From contig NC_134462.1 in assembly GCF_047948215.1 (NCBI RefSeq), forward strand, positions 113,659,937-113,723,936: a DNA stretch of 64,000 nt. Direction: 5' to 3'. This DNA comes from Lycorma delicatula. Lineage: Eukaryota > Arthropoda > Insecta > Hemiptera > Fulgoridae. Numbering within the stretch: the first letter of the stretch is position 1; each line of letters opens with the position of its first letter. The translations under genes were made by a program, and so were the position numbers. A model generated the notes under the pieces. The model was not told the DNA's origin. It searched no databases and was given only the letters and a program-made list of their open reading frames with translations. Positions 23,352 through 34,748 of the stretch are shown in pieces.

Positions 23352-24672
23352 CACGAGGTGTGTGAGAAAAGTAATGAGAGTGACTTTTTACGTACCATCG
23401 TTTTTTCTTTTTTCAAACAACAATATTATCCCTTCAAAGTAGTTCCCTTGGGCAGCTATACACCAGCGTAGTCGTTCCCACTCCTGGTAGTAGCGCTGAA
23501 AGATTTCAACTGGTAGGGCTTTTAACTGGTCGGTCACAGTCTTTTGAATGTTCTCCAGTGTTCAAAAATGACGTCCTTTTAAGTCATCTTTCAATTTCGG
23601 GGAAAGGAAAAAGTCACAAGGAGTCGAATCAGGTGAATAGGGGGGTTGAGGAACCGTAGGAATGCGTTTTGAGGTCAAAAATTCTCTGATGGAAATGGTC
23701 GTGTGACACGGGGCATTGTCGTGATGAAGCATCCATTTGTCTGCAATGGCTGGTCTCACACGAATCACTCTTTTTCAAGGACACCTTTGTAAAACACTTG
23801 GTTGACAGTTTGTCCTGGAGAAACAAATTCTTTATGCACGATACCCCTACTGTCAAAAAAGAAAATCGGCACGGTTTTGATCTTTGATTTGCTTATTCGA
23901 CATTTTTTCGGACGAGGAGATGATGGAGTGTGCCACTCTTCGCTTTATCGCTTTGTTTCAGGATCGAAGTCAAATATTCAGGATTCATCACCTGTGATTA
24001 CACGATTGAAGAATTCTTGGTCATTGTCAATCCTCTCATGAAGATTAACGCACACCCTTCTTCGATTGTCCTTTTGTTTCGTTGTGAGGTTTTCGGCACC
24101 AATTTCACACAAACCTTTGGAATGTCCAAATCGTCTGTCAAAATTTGACGTACGGTGAAAATATTTAAATTTAACTGTTCACTCATCATCCTTATTGTTA
24201 AACGACGGTCTGATGTCACAAGCACCCTCACATGCTCAAAGTTTTCGTCAGATTTCGAAGTTGAAGGTCTCCCTGAGCGAGGTTGATCTTCATCGTGTTC
24301 TCGGCCTTCCAAAAATGATTTGTGCCGCGGAAAACTTGTGCTCTTGATACGAGCACATAGTTCCCCGTAGACCAGTTCCCTATAGGCCAGTTTCAATTTT
24401 TCAAAGGTCACACTCGCGGGTTCCCCAAGTTTAACATGAAACTTGATCGCACAACGTTGCTCTAAATTTCGATGCTCCATTTTCGTAACACACAACAAAA
24501 ACACAGCTTCACTGATGGCGCTGTAAAAAATAATGTGTTTGCTGAACGGAGTTGAAACTCGCACTGAGCATGTGAAAAGGGTGAGCAAACCGGTTTAGCA
24601 CAGACCGTTAGACACAGCGTTGCCAGATCGTTCGCATTGTTACCAATCTCATTACTTTTCTCACACACCTCG
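23352..24672 (-). mobile_element. mariner transposon, near-complete length, both TIRs present
   Basis: The ends are inverted repeats of about 27 bp (CGAGGTGTGTGAGAAAAGTA...). TA target sites lie at 23350-23351 and 24673-24674. The left end carries an extra CA before CGAGG, probably a slip. The element is 1,321 bp, the usual mariner size. The transposase gene runs on the minus strand and is broken. The ends are well preserved, so the copy could in principle still be recognised by a transposase made elsewhere. Confidence 0.92.
23388..24480 (-). pseudogene. mariner transposase, inactivated (DD34D)
   Basis: The coding frame starts at the ATG ending at 24480 (MEHRNLEQR) and would end at the TAA at 23388-23390. 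The N-terminal DNA-binding region includes RSGRPSTSKSDEN and DRRLTIRMMSEQLNLN. The catalytic blocks are ITGDES (first Asp), HHDNAPCH (second Asp) and YSPDSTPCDFF (third Asp). The last two Asp are separated by 34 residues, the mariner signature. Inactivating changes include a frame change near 24040-24070, TGA directly after ITGDES, another stop about 11 codons later, a stop after KGVLEKE, and TGA after KGRHF. All three catalytic Asp survive, so decay is not extreme. Confidence 0.92.
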
Positions 24673-25399
24673 TATTCTGACGTGAAATCACACCTAAACA
24701 TACAGGTACCAGAACAGAAATTTGTAGCGTTACGTAAAGATCAATATCGTCCTACTTTAATAACTCCTAACTATTAGTCTCAGAGACATAAATGCGGTGT
24801 CATTTTATAACTTATATGGTCACCTTGCCGATACGACTTTGAATTTACGTCACTGGTGAGCAGGTTTGCGGGGAGGGGACGCAGCACAGATCGGCCAAAA
24901 CTGGCGCTCTCGCTCATTTCCATTCAGTATAGCTCACGACTTGTGTTTGTCGAGATAGATCGATTTAAGTAATAATAAGTGTATTCTCAAGTAAACATGT
25001 AAAAAAGTACAGAAATTCAATATGTAAGCTCAGCCCGGGTAAAAGTCAGCCAGAAATATAAATTACGTATATCGTTGGAAAGAAGAGGTTATGGGCCACG
25101 CACAGGTACCCCGATGTCCGGTGCCGAGCGAGCGAGGCTGATTCGGAAGTGTCGCAAAGCTGGCAAGGCGCGCTCAGTGAACGACGCCGACTGCGCGAGT
25201 ACCTCTACTACTACTTATTATGCCTTATGTCTCTTACTTCTCTATCGCAGACCGATGTTCAACAAAATAATCGTCAAATATTAGTCGGAATAAATATCAT
25301 GTACCATTTTAGTGTCTGTTTTATGTTAAAATTAAATTTAGTACGCAGTAAATGTCTCCTTTTATTTCAATCCGTTACACTAAAAGTGACTCGCTGCAA
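24673..25399. other. Non-coding DNA with a moderately GC-rich block
   Basis: The block 24840-25240 is GC-richer than its surroundings and may be an unidentified element. No domain was recognised in any frame. Confidence 0.4.
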
Positions 25400-25401
25400 T
25401 A

Positions 25402-25533
25402 CAGACCGACCAATTTATCTGTAGGGTTGGCCAAATGAAGGAACTAAAATTTTCTATTGGAGATTTTCAGTTTTGTTCAAAAAAACCGATGGTGGCTCTC
25501 CTATTTAACTCTACAGATAAATTGGTCGGTCTG
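25402..25533. mobile_element. Small TA-flanked MITE with 23-bp perfect TIRs
   Basis: CAGACCGACCAATTTATCTG begins the left end and its exact reverse complement ends the right end. Including the flanking TA, 25 bp match perfectly (25400-25424 and 25511-25535). At 132 bp it has no coding capacity. The TA flanks fit mobilisation by a Tc1/mariner-type enzyme. The TIRs do not match those of the mariner at 23.4 kb, so its source transposase is not in this window. Confidence 0.8.
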
Positions 25534-26039
25534 TAGCTCGAAGCTCATCCAAGGTCTGTAACGTTTCACGTTAAATCAAGGGCCGTGCGCCTCGAAACAG
25601 AGCCACCCGACTTTTTTATCATATCATAGAAAATTTTAAAAATTGTATATATTTTAGCTTGGTTATTGATTCTAGCACCGAAATTTCAGCAAAATCACAA
25701 TGTTTCATATTTGTTAGATATTGTGCTCAACAAAATTTAATTCAGGAATATTTTTAAAAATTTCTTCCGCTGAATAATCAAACCTGAGGTAGTGATTTTC
25801 TCGACAATAATCGTATATATCTGTAGAAGAATAATATAGAAATAAAATAATTAGTTTCCTTGTGCACTGATGATGCCCTTCTACGGTCGGACCTGAAAAG
25901 GAATTTGTTTTTTTATTAAAAAAGAATACAATGTAATAAATTTTTTACCATTTAAGTATTTAATTCACCAAGAAAATTTGGCAGCACGTATATCTTTTAG
26001 AGAAACAGATACCGTGATGAAAATTGTCTCTGATATAGT
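25534..26039. other. AT-rich non-coding DNA, nothing recognised
   Basis: No gene or further element recognised. Confidence 0.45.
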
Positions 26040-26390
26040 AAATTCTAGAGGGACTGTAAGACCGTAGTGCCGGTGGTGGATCCCTTTGGAGGTTCCTCAT
26101 TAGAGGCGAGGCGTAAAGACCGGAGTCCCGGTGGGGATCCCTTTAGTGTCCCCTCATTAAAGGCATGGCATATAACTGGGATCGAGCCCCTGCTACCCAC
26201 AGACCGAGTTCCGAGCTATCTGGTAGATTCCTGGATAGAGTCGCGAGCTACCTGATCGGGACCGAGTCATGAGCTACTTGGGTGGGACCTTGGGTTCCTG
26301 CCGAAGTAGGCAATGGCACCTCTCGGGGTGAGCTTATGCTTAATTGCAGGTCCGATTCCGGCGGACGAGGTAGATAAAGGCGATACGAAA
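26040..26390 (+). mobile_element. R1-like LINE 3' UTR fragment with internal repeats
   Basis: A GC-rich block in AT-rich surroundings. Near its 3' end it carries GGCACCTCTCGGGGTGAGCT and TTAATTGCAGGTCCGATTCC, which correspond to the 3' UTR of the R1-clade tail at 19.2 kb. Internally a unit of about 58 bp starting AGACCG(T/G)AGT(G/C)CCGGTGG is repeated at about 26059 and 26117. A second unit, containing GAGCTA(C/T)(C/T)TG, recurs around 26210-26280. No coding part is present. Confidence 0.6.
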
Positions 26391-27432
26391 AAATATATAC
26401 TAAATTCCATTCCTGTCGTAAAATTAAACCACAAAAATTTTTTAACTTTTTAGAAAGTATTAACTGTAATTATGACAACGTACTTCTACATATTTCGGTA
26501 CCATGGCTAAGGATAGAAAAAGTTCTAAATGTGATTTTTTGTTTACGTCATGAAATTATTTTATTCTTATAAGAAAACAAAAAAGTTTACAGTGAACTTG
26601 ACAATAATAGATGGTGGTCTGTTGTAGCCTTTTTATGCAACATTATCGACTAAATTTGTGATCTAAATTTTTATTTACAAAAGTTGAAAATACAATTGTT
26701 TTGCAAATTTCGAATAAGTATTCGCCTTTAGAAAGAAACTAAGTATGTAATATGAAGAAATACAAAACTAAATACGTCTTCTACTTCCAAAACCTAAGAA
26801 AGAAGATAATAGGATTTCTTCAAATGCCTACACTATAATTTCAAGTTATTTAGCTGCCTACGATAAGGCAGCTAAATAATTCTTGCTGACAGAAAATCCC
26901 TGGCGCTTAGAAACAGCAACTATGACACGACTAGCTACATTTGGATATGATTAAGGAAGGCTATTTGACGAATTCAAAAAACGCCACGAATCTTGAGGTT
27001 ATTTTTAAAGGAAAAAGAGAAGAAAAGAAGTATGTAGGAATTTTGAAAATTAGTTCTGAAAAATATAAGACTGAATAAAAATGTGCACAAATGTTGTTCA
27101 CATCCCTACAAAACATCATATTCTAAATGAGGTATTTGAAGGAACGTTTATAGAAACCGGCTAACCGTATCCCGTCTTGATAATATATTAAGAGAAGCAT
27201 TTAGCAGTTGTAAACATAAAATTTTATCTTGAAGTCAAAATTCACATTAATTCTTAAATAAATAAATGTTAGGAATATTTAAAGTTTATTCCACTATATT
27301 AAAATTGATGTGATTAAGGTTTTCGGCGGTCTTAACTAATGTGACCATTTTGTACTTTAACAAAATGCGACCCGCTTCAATTAGCAAACAAATCTAACTG
27401 GTGCGAAAGAAAAAAAAGGTTGAGTATAGCTG
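26391..27432. other. AT-rich non-coding DNA with one hairpin
   Basis: A plus-strand segment at about 26880-27010 reads a short peptide-like stretch (ENPWRLETATMTRLATFGYD) that may be old coding sequence. I recognise no family. Otherwise no feature except the hairpin at 26846. Confidence 0.4.
26846..26879. repeat. Perfect 13-bp hairpin
   Basis: TTATTTAGCTGCC and GGCAGCTAAATAA are exact inverted repeats around an 8-nt spacer. It overlaps the start of the coding-like stretch described for this region. The right arm may be an inverted copy of the left, as in the hairpin at 11662. Confidence 0.9.
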
Positions 27433-27665
27433 ATCGGCGGGAATCCGACTTCATTTCCTTATCTTTTTTTAATTTTTTTTTTTTAATTAAATATATTGAT
27501 TTGTTAATTATTATTAACCTCTAATTGTAAATAAACTTTTACAATAAACAATAATTCAATAACAACAAAAAAAGAAGAAAAATATGTAATAAAAGATATA
27601 AATATATAAGAAATATATGTAATTTAATAGGAATACAAAAGGAAGTCATGTGATGTTCATATCAG
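27433..27665 (+). mobile_element. TIR-700 element, copy 3 (3' part only)
   Basis: It begins at the degenerate B-box-like block (GGAATCCGACTTCATTTCCT), keeps the T-rich stretch and ends ATACAAAAGGAAGTCATGTGATG with the family terminus. The front half is missing. About 200 bp further is an oppositely oriented copy. Confidence 0.7.
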
Positions 27666-27867
27666 ATTTTTTTTTTTGGAAGTGTTATTGCTAGTTGAAA
27701 TATTCAGATAATACAAATTGAATAAAAAATTAAAAACTGGAATAATTTACGAAGGAAGATTTATTTTTTAAATTATCTTCTTGTTAATAAGTAAGTCGAA
27801 TGTAAGACCAGGTAATCTAAATAGTATAATTAACTCGAAGAAGGTTTAAAATGATCAGAAAAACAAG

Positions 27868-28494
27868 ATGCGGATACTATATGACTTACTTGTACGCCTC
27901 TTAAATTGCATATACACTTTTTAAAATGAAAAGTATATAAATTTTTTTTTCATTAATAACTTCCGATATTTTTCTTTTTTTTATTATTCATATTTGAATT
28001 ATTATTCATCGTAAAACGTTTTTTTACAATGAGAGGTTAATAATAATTATTAGTAACTCAATATATTTAAATTTAAAAAAGTAAGGTAAAAAGAAAAACG
28101 AGATGAAGTCTAATTCAAACTGATGTGCCTTCCCGTAAGATCGAAATATTTCATCTATTAAAATTTTACTTAGCTATAAATCTGGATAAGGGCTTATTAC
28201 TGCAGTTAAGAAAATATCCTAAATCCACATTTCTTTGGATTTTGGCCTTTTTTGGACACTTTTGGTTCAGTCGATTGCATTCAAAAGGGGAGGTGCACAA
28301 CTAGATTTTACAACAGTCCTAAATCCAATATTTCAACATTATACGGCTAATCGTTCTTGAGTTATGAGAGATACGTACGTACAGAAGTCACGCCGAAACT
28401 AATCAAAATGGATTCAGAGATGGTCAAAATGGATATTTCCGTTGAAATCTGAAAACCTAAATTATTCGCGATTACAATAATTTGAAGTAAAAAA
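27868..28494 (-). mobile_element. TIR-700 element, copy 4 (minus orientation)
   Basis: It runs from ATGACTTACTTGTACGCC to the eroded end near TTTGAAGTAAA. It includes GAAGTCTAATTCAAACTGAT (eroded B-box), GGGGAGGTGCACAACTAGA, AAGTCACGCCGAAACTAATC and ATGGATATTTCCGTTG. The outer right terminus has lost the GTACAAGGAAGT motif. Confidence 0.8.
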
Positions 28495-30389
28495 GACACT
28501 TTGGTAAATTTTACTAGAACTAAATCTTGTAAGCTTTAGAAATAAACCAGTAAGATCCTACAAATAAGTTATAAAATAGAAGAATGGTTTTTATATGTAA
28601 AGAAAATAATTAAAGATGTAAGGTGTAAAGAAAAAAAATAAAGAAAAATTCAAAGACAGAGAGGAATTGATGGAGAGGTATATCAAACGAATTAAGCGAC
28701 TGATTATGAAAACAAACAAAAAAATTATTTATAATTTAAGAAGAAAAATAATGAAATCGTTTTGTAAATACAAAGTAATTCGTGGTCTGAAAATATTTCA
28801 ATAATGATTTTATAGTTAATTAAACGATAAACAAACGGAATAATGGCACAGTATTTAAGATTAAAGCAAGAACAAAATACCGTTTGTAATCAGCTTAATG
28901 CTTCCACGCAGCTATAGGTTGTAGTCGCGTGTGTGTGTAAAATTGTATCGTACTGACGATTTGCATTGAATGAATACGTAATATATTATCAAACAGTCCG
29001 GTCTACTAATACGAGTACCACCGACATACTGTGTAATACAGTAGTAAAGACAGAACGAGTGGGTGATTCGGGGTGGTTGTTTTGAGAGATTATCTCAAGT
29101 AATGGATTAAGCAGCGAGGAGAAACACAGAAACAGAGCGAGATAACCGGAGAGGAAAGAGAAAGAAAGAGAGATGGCGTTCGATAAGATTAATGACCTAG
29201 TCTTAAGACTCCCTTCAAATACAATCACACAAATCGTTAACTACACTTCCTCTGGTACAAAACCCTATACCCCCCTCGCTCGATCCACAACTACTATCTC
29301 TACCCTCATTAACTTGTACACAGTTTGTACGTACTTTAAATTTCCACTCCTTTAAACATTTTACTATAGCATGCTGACTGGCCAGATTACTGTTTGATAG
29401 GTCGTTATAAACGCACTAGGCGTTCCGTTCATAAATATGATAACAAGTTTGTACTCGACTGCCCCTTAAATACAAGTCGCGTCTGGCATTTGCTAGACAA
29501 CGACTCAAAGGATATTCCACAACGTTCAAACAGCCGTGTTAGAATCTCTGTTATACAGATTAAGGCCCCGACTAAGATATCTTTGAACGGTCCAACTTAT
29601 GTTCTTTATTATATTTAAATCGTTAACGACGAAGATAACAAAAACATGTACCGAAAGACGTTTAAAAACACTACCTTCCAAGATTTGTTTTATCAGTATT
29701 TTATTTAATTTAATAAAACATACAACCGACAAACCAGCCGATACAATTCGACTGATATTAATGAATACATGACCAGATTACTATCGTATATTATTATTAA
29801 AGAAATGTTTTTATTTTTTATCATGTAGGTGTAGTTGGAATTTAATATAAATTAAATTTGTGTAATAATAAATCTATTTCCGAATGACAAATTAAAAATA
29901 AATAAATAATTGTAATGCAAATATAAAAAAAGGTTTGCGCATTAAAAAATGAATAAAGATTAGCCCAATGTATTGCTAATTTAACAATATACACGTTGCT
30001 GTTATACCATTATATCATACAGCAAAAACCACAATTCGGATTATCAACAATATGGAGTTTAGCAATTACAAGATTTTTATGAAAATTAAATTTGTACTTG
30101 ATTCGAAAAAAGGAATCGCAAAAACATGTAGCGTGTAAATAGATATTTTAATACGAATAAAAGTGTCTCGATAAAATAAAGAACAAATGACGTAGAAAAT
30201 ACTGAGGAAATGTTCCTCTCCTCCAGAAAAAATGTATTTATTATTTTAATTATCAGTAATAATTTTATTGGATTTCCTAAAGCAACAAAGATAAGAGATA
30301 TAATTTTAGATAAGTTTGAGAAAGAATGGTTAAAATAATACTGGGCTTATGAGGTAGAAAATAAAGATCGATGGTCCATTACATTATGG
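28495..30389. other. Non-coding DNA, nothing recognised
   Basis: Purine-rich stretch at about 29040-29175. Several short frames around 29173-29730 have no recognisable domain. No TE signature was found. Confidence 0.45.
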
Positions 30390-31112
30390 AATTATGGATA
30401 ATGGAAGCGGGAAAGACCATTCTGACCCCATAGGGGGTCCCGTTAAAGCCCATCAGTGCTAGGAACGGTGGGGTTGTGAGGCGACCGGAAGTGTCACAAG
30501 GCGGATGTCTTCTCCTAAGGGGTTGGGATGACCCCGTAGGAGAAGGCACTCTCCATGTGACGGTTTAAGTCGCCACGCCACCCCCTCATTACCTAGACAT
30601 TACTGGTTTTACCGGAGGACATCTTCAGTATCTCGGCAATGATATCTTACAGTCAAACCTTAGCCAGGATGTCACCGATGCGAATGCCACAACCGACATT
30701 CCCATCGGTGTCCTACTAATCATTATAATCTCAAAACAAAACACATCTAGCCAAGTTTCAAACAAGACCGAATGACTTTTTAAGAACACGAAAAACTGAA
30801 CTTTACCTACCCGAAAGGTTAAAATGAGTTCAACACGCAACGAATCGTAAAAAGCAACACAAAAACAATGACAAAACATAACAATAAAAATAAATGATGT
30901 AACATAAGAGTAATGTAAACATAACTAATGAAAAACAAATCTATAATCAAACAGAAACAAAAATAGCAACAGTTTAACAAACCGTAAAACAAAGTAACAA
31001 TAAAAACAAACAAACATAAAGAAGGAAAATCTAAGCGGAACATCCAAAAATCATGGCAAGTGGAATTTGTGACGCCACGTAACGGTGAGCTTGGGTCATC
31101 AGCCCCGCACAT
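30390..31112 (-). mobile_element. Probable LINE 3' UTR-like GC-rich block, unclassified
   Basis: Two GC-rich ends (30410-30620 and 31060-31112) flank a segment that is T/G-rich on the minus strand. That resembles the 3' UTR composition of the Jockey elements at 13.5 and 54.7 kb. The GC-rich part holds hairpins: GACCCCATAGGGGGTC near 30425-30440, and a 14-of-15-bp stem (CTTCTCCTAAGGGGT with its partner) at about 30508-30546. No RT residues were read, so the assignment rests on composition. Confidence 0.35.
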
Positions 31113-32092
31113 TACTGCTATACTACTGTTCTTTGAAAAACTTACACATCATGATTAGTCATTTCTTAGTTGCATAAACATGATGTTATGGCCTCCAACC
31201 GAAGGGCTCGAAACAGAGAAGCGTGGAAAAGACTGAAGGAGGATTTGTCAGGGAAAATGATTAACAGAAATCACCAAAAGAGACTGCATTCACAATAGAT
31301 GGATATAGCTGCAAATAATAATAATAATCATCTATTAAGAGAAAATATTAAGATCGGTCTAAAATTTCGTGTCAAGTTTTTACGAATGTCGAAGTTTTAC
31401 CATCTCCAGCGTCCAGAAAAACGTAAAACAAACTTTGAATAAAAATTGAAGTTTAATACGATGAGACTACTTATTAAGGTATTTAAAGGAATTTATTAAT
31501 GTAATAATAATTAGAAATTAAGGTATTTAAAAATTAATATAAATCAATCGGAATAATTAGGGATGCGAGAATATTCAACATTTTTTAAACATTTTTCACC
31601 TCATTTTTCGAAAACCTGTTGACTGAAAAAGTTGAAATTTGGCTATGAATATACCAGTTTTGGCCTGATATATTGATTCCATCGGATAAAGGGCGACACA
31701 ATAACCTTATTCTTCTTTTTTTGTGTTTTACTTTTTCTCTGACAGAATATTCCAGGGAGTGTTGGCCACAATTAAGGGACTGGATTCTGGACATCAGAGT
31801 AAACAAAAAACTTTAAAAAAGTGATAAATTCCTTATCCCGCTTTATTTTCCCTCCGTTATTTTTGTGTTTTTTCAATTAGCTCTTAACAACGGACTGAGA
31901 TATTTCGATGTAATTTGGTAGGTGTAGGTACTAAATTACGTCTTCTACAATATATATATGTTAAAATTAAATAAATAGAATAAAATTTAAAATTGGTGGC
32001 TATTTAAATTTTTTAATCATTAACACCTCCCTAAATATTAGCTTTAACAAAATTTAATTATATAAATTGTTAATCCTTTTGTTGTTTTCTCC
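31113..32092. other. Non-coding DNA, repeat-like but unclassified
   Basis: The segment 31560-31930 reads like a dispersed element but has no recognisable ends or coding. A (TAAT)-type patch lies near 31316-31330. Confidence 0.4.
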
Positions 32093-32348
32093 AACCAGTT
32101 TTCCAGCTACTGCCGGGTCTGAGTGTATGTTTATAGGCAAATTCAGTTACGTTTAGCTACGTACCAGGGCTGACGTAGCTGCAGTAAAAGTATCAATTTA
32201 GCGGTAAACATGTAGTCTGGAACAGATTCAGGTCGACTACTGAGAGAGTGATAAATTACTATGTTTATAAGGACTCGAACCTTAGAATTTTCGACTCCGA
32301 AAATTGGTTTATTTTGCGAGGTTTACCACTAAACTACGTCGGCGGGTT
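32093..32348 (-). mobile_element. SINE-C copy (third tRNA-derived SINE family)
   Basis: On the minus strand the head reads AACCCGCCGACGTAGTTTAG with an A-box-like TAGTTTAGTGG. About 55 bp later comes a perfect B-box GGTTCGAGTCC (plus strand GGACTCGAACC at 32272-32282). The body differs from SINE-A and SINE-B. The 3' limit near 32093 (GGAAAACTGGTTGGAGAAAA on the minus strand) is estimated. No second copy is in this window. Confidence 0.65.
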
Positions 32349-32749
32349 TGTTAAGCATTTTAGTGTTACAAAACTGCATTTCATGTAGTAAAATTGGTTG
32401 ATTAACAGCTGCCTTATGATTGAAGTTGTTAAAAGAGGAATGCAAAAATTATGAGTGAAAACAGGTATAAAATTGTCAGTCTGAATAATATTGAGCGTTT
32501 GAAAAGTCGCTGTGCAGTATGCTTTAGAATTATGTGATGCATTCTGTTCCTTTGACGTTAGGCTGGTTGTCCTGAGGATTCGTCGGGCGTTGTTCAATAA
32601 TGAACCAAGACTTCAGTTGTTAAGTTGCGATTCAACGTGCTTCGTTTCATTTCGTTTATAGGAATCAATAGTTACATTTTTTATTAACGCACGAGATTTA
32701 AGTAAAATATTTTCTTATAAGGGAAATGTACAATGGGAAATTATTTTCT

Positions 32750-33676
32750 AATCAGGTAATACGTGAGGCGTTTGGTTATGCAACAACGTCGGCTAAACAT
32801 ACGTGTCATCGCGGGGTATCGTACGATCAGCGCCGAGGCGGCTTCGGTTATAGCTGGAGTACCGCCTATAGACTTACAAGCGCAAATGAGAGCTGGAATA
32901 GTGAATGGAGGGGACAGAAAGGAGGCAATTGACGGTCTCTACATGGCTTGGCATGACAGATGGCGAGATTCGGAAAAAGGAAGGTGGACCTATGGCCTCA
33001 TACGAGACGTCAGGAACTGGGTGGAGCGAAAGCATGGTAATACAGGCTACGAATTCACCCAGTTCCTGTCTGGACATGGATGTTTTCGGGACTACCTGTA
33101 CAGTTTGGACAGATGCCATACAAGTCGCTGTCACAATTGCGGCGGACTGGATACAGCAGAGCATGTAGTTTTTTTTTTGCCCTAGATGGCGCAACATTCG
33201 CATAGTGCTCGAGGGTCAGGGTGTGGAGGGGGCCAACAATATAATCGAGGTAATGCTCAGCAATAGCAACAAGTGGGAGTGTGTCTCGACTACGATCGCA
33301 TCAGTGATACGAGAGAAGGCGAACGAAGAGAGGCGAGGGCAGGCTGATGCAAATCTATGGAGGCTTGGAGTTCGATGAGGGGTGATCAAGGGAGGCCAGC
33401 TTCTGGGGGTAGGCGGCGAGGGTTCCTTGGTCCTCAGAGTCGTCGCTCGTCGATCGCCCTCTGGGGACGCCTTCCGGTCACACGGATTCGGATAGTAGAG
33501 TGCCTGGGTGATCATGCACGGGCTGTACATACTATATGGCTTAGATCCGGCCCCTGCATGGTAGAAGGGGAGGTTTTTTACGGGTGAGAGCCCCCCACTG
33601 CCGTAAGTGCGGGCCTGACGGCGGCTGGCAGAGCTTTTTCCTCCGCTACGGAAAGAAAAAAAAAATCAGGTAATAC
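32750..33676 (+). mobile_element. 5'-truncated R1-clade LINE with 13-bp target duplication
   Basis: AATCAGGTAATAC at 32750-32762 is repeated at 33664-33676. The inserted 901 bp hold the C-terminal third of ORF2, about 270 bp of GC-rich 3' UTR (TAGATCCGGCCCCTGCATGG, TGCGGGCCTGACGGCGGCTG) and an A tail at about 33651-33663. Canonical R1 elements insert into 28S rDNA. This copy lies in non-rDNA, so it belongs to an R1-like lineage without that site, or landed ectopically. Confidence 0.9.
32763..33378 (+). pseudogene. R1-clade ORF2 C-terminal fragment, one homopolymer frameshift
   Basis: The plus strand reads YRTISAEAASVIAGVPPIDL, typical of the RT thumb-to-C-terminal linker. It continues with KGRWTYGLIRDVRNWVERKH and FLSGHGCFRDYL, then a zinc knuckle CHNC...AEHV. 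A run of ten T at 33169-33178 carries one extra T, which ends the frame at VVFFLP. One T fewer would restore the expected Cys of the C-x2-C-H-C knuckle, and the frame then continues RWRNIRIVLEGQ to the stop at 33376-33378. Palm and endonuclease domains are absent. A single slip suggests a young insertion. Confidence 0.88.
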
Positions 33677-34748
33677 TGCTACATTGTGTACCGAGTAGTG
33701 AAATATTCCAAAAAACTCTGGGAGCACTATAGAAACCGATTTCTAAAATTTCTTAATGAATTTGTTCCTAGAAAAATCAATTTCAAAAAAAGATTTGTTT
33801 GTTTTTCGTAATTTATTTGTTCGATTTTAAGTAAAAATAACGTCAATATTTAAAAAACCAACGGTATATTTGGTATAAAGGTCTGTCAAGGGCAAAGATG
33901 AGAATTTTATGTAATCCTTTCCCGATATTTTTTGTCTTATAATTTATCTTACATTGACGTGATCTACGTAATAAATAATTCTCCACCGATCAGAATATTT
34001 AGTCGAGAAAACCCTTAACAGATCAGCATTCGTTGAAATCACAGACTTAATGATTATAAAAAAAATTCGTAAATAATAAGTTTTCCTCAAAAGCTCAATA
34101 AAGAAAATGCATGAAAAACATGTAAATTTTCCTATTTATTCAAATTATTTTATAAATTTTAGTTTCTAGATTACTATATTTTCAATTAGAACCATTTTAA
34201 GATTTTTTTAATTATATGAATTTTTTAAGTTAATTATATAAATTTTACACGGTAAGAAAAATTTTTTGTTACTTTTATGAATATCAGCTTAATATTTAAA
34301 TGAATGCAGCTTCTTTGAAACGTATATTATACTTCCGTTACTATAAATAGGAAAGATGCATTTAGTTAAAATAAATAAAAACCACATACTGTCATATCTA
34401 ACATAAGGTTACTAATACATAACCACAATTATTCATAAATGTTTACGTAAGGTAGAAGTCATTTGTTTATGTTACTGGTAAAGCTATTATTATGACTACA
34501 TTTTTTGTGTCTTAAGGAGTATGTAGTAGTTTTAGTGAAGTGGATATAAATAAACTGTAAGAAGCTTTCAACCTTTCTTTCTTATGAGTAATATTTTTTT
34601 CTATAATGAACGTTGTTAGTTTTTTTTTTTTGTAATATCTATTTATTGGTGGAAGGGAGGTCTGATGTTGTCTCAGATGACTTACCAGTGCTTTCTTTGT
34701 TTATGATAAAAAATTAAAGTTAAAATCAAATCTAAATTTATTTAAAAA
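33677..34748. other. AT-rich non-coding DNA, nothing recognised
   Basis: No gene or TE recognised between the R1 insertion and the Helitron. Confidence 0.5.

Noticed and set aside
29173..29618. Possible exons of a host gene
   Set aside because: Frames are short and overlap opposite-strand frames. No domain or splice-supported reading was found.
32272..32348. Functional tRNA gene at the SINE-C head
   Set aside because: The B-box is perfect, but the acceptor arms do not pair and a SINE body follows.
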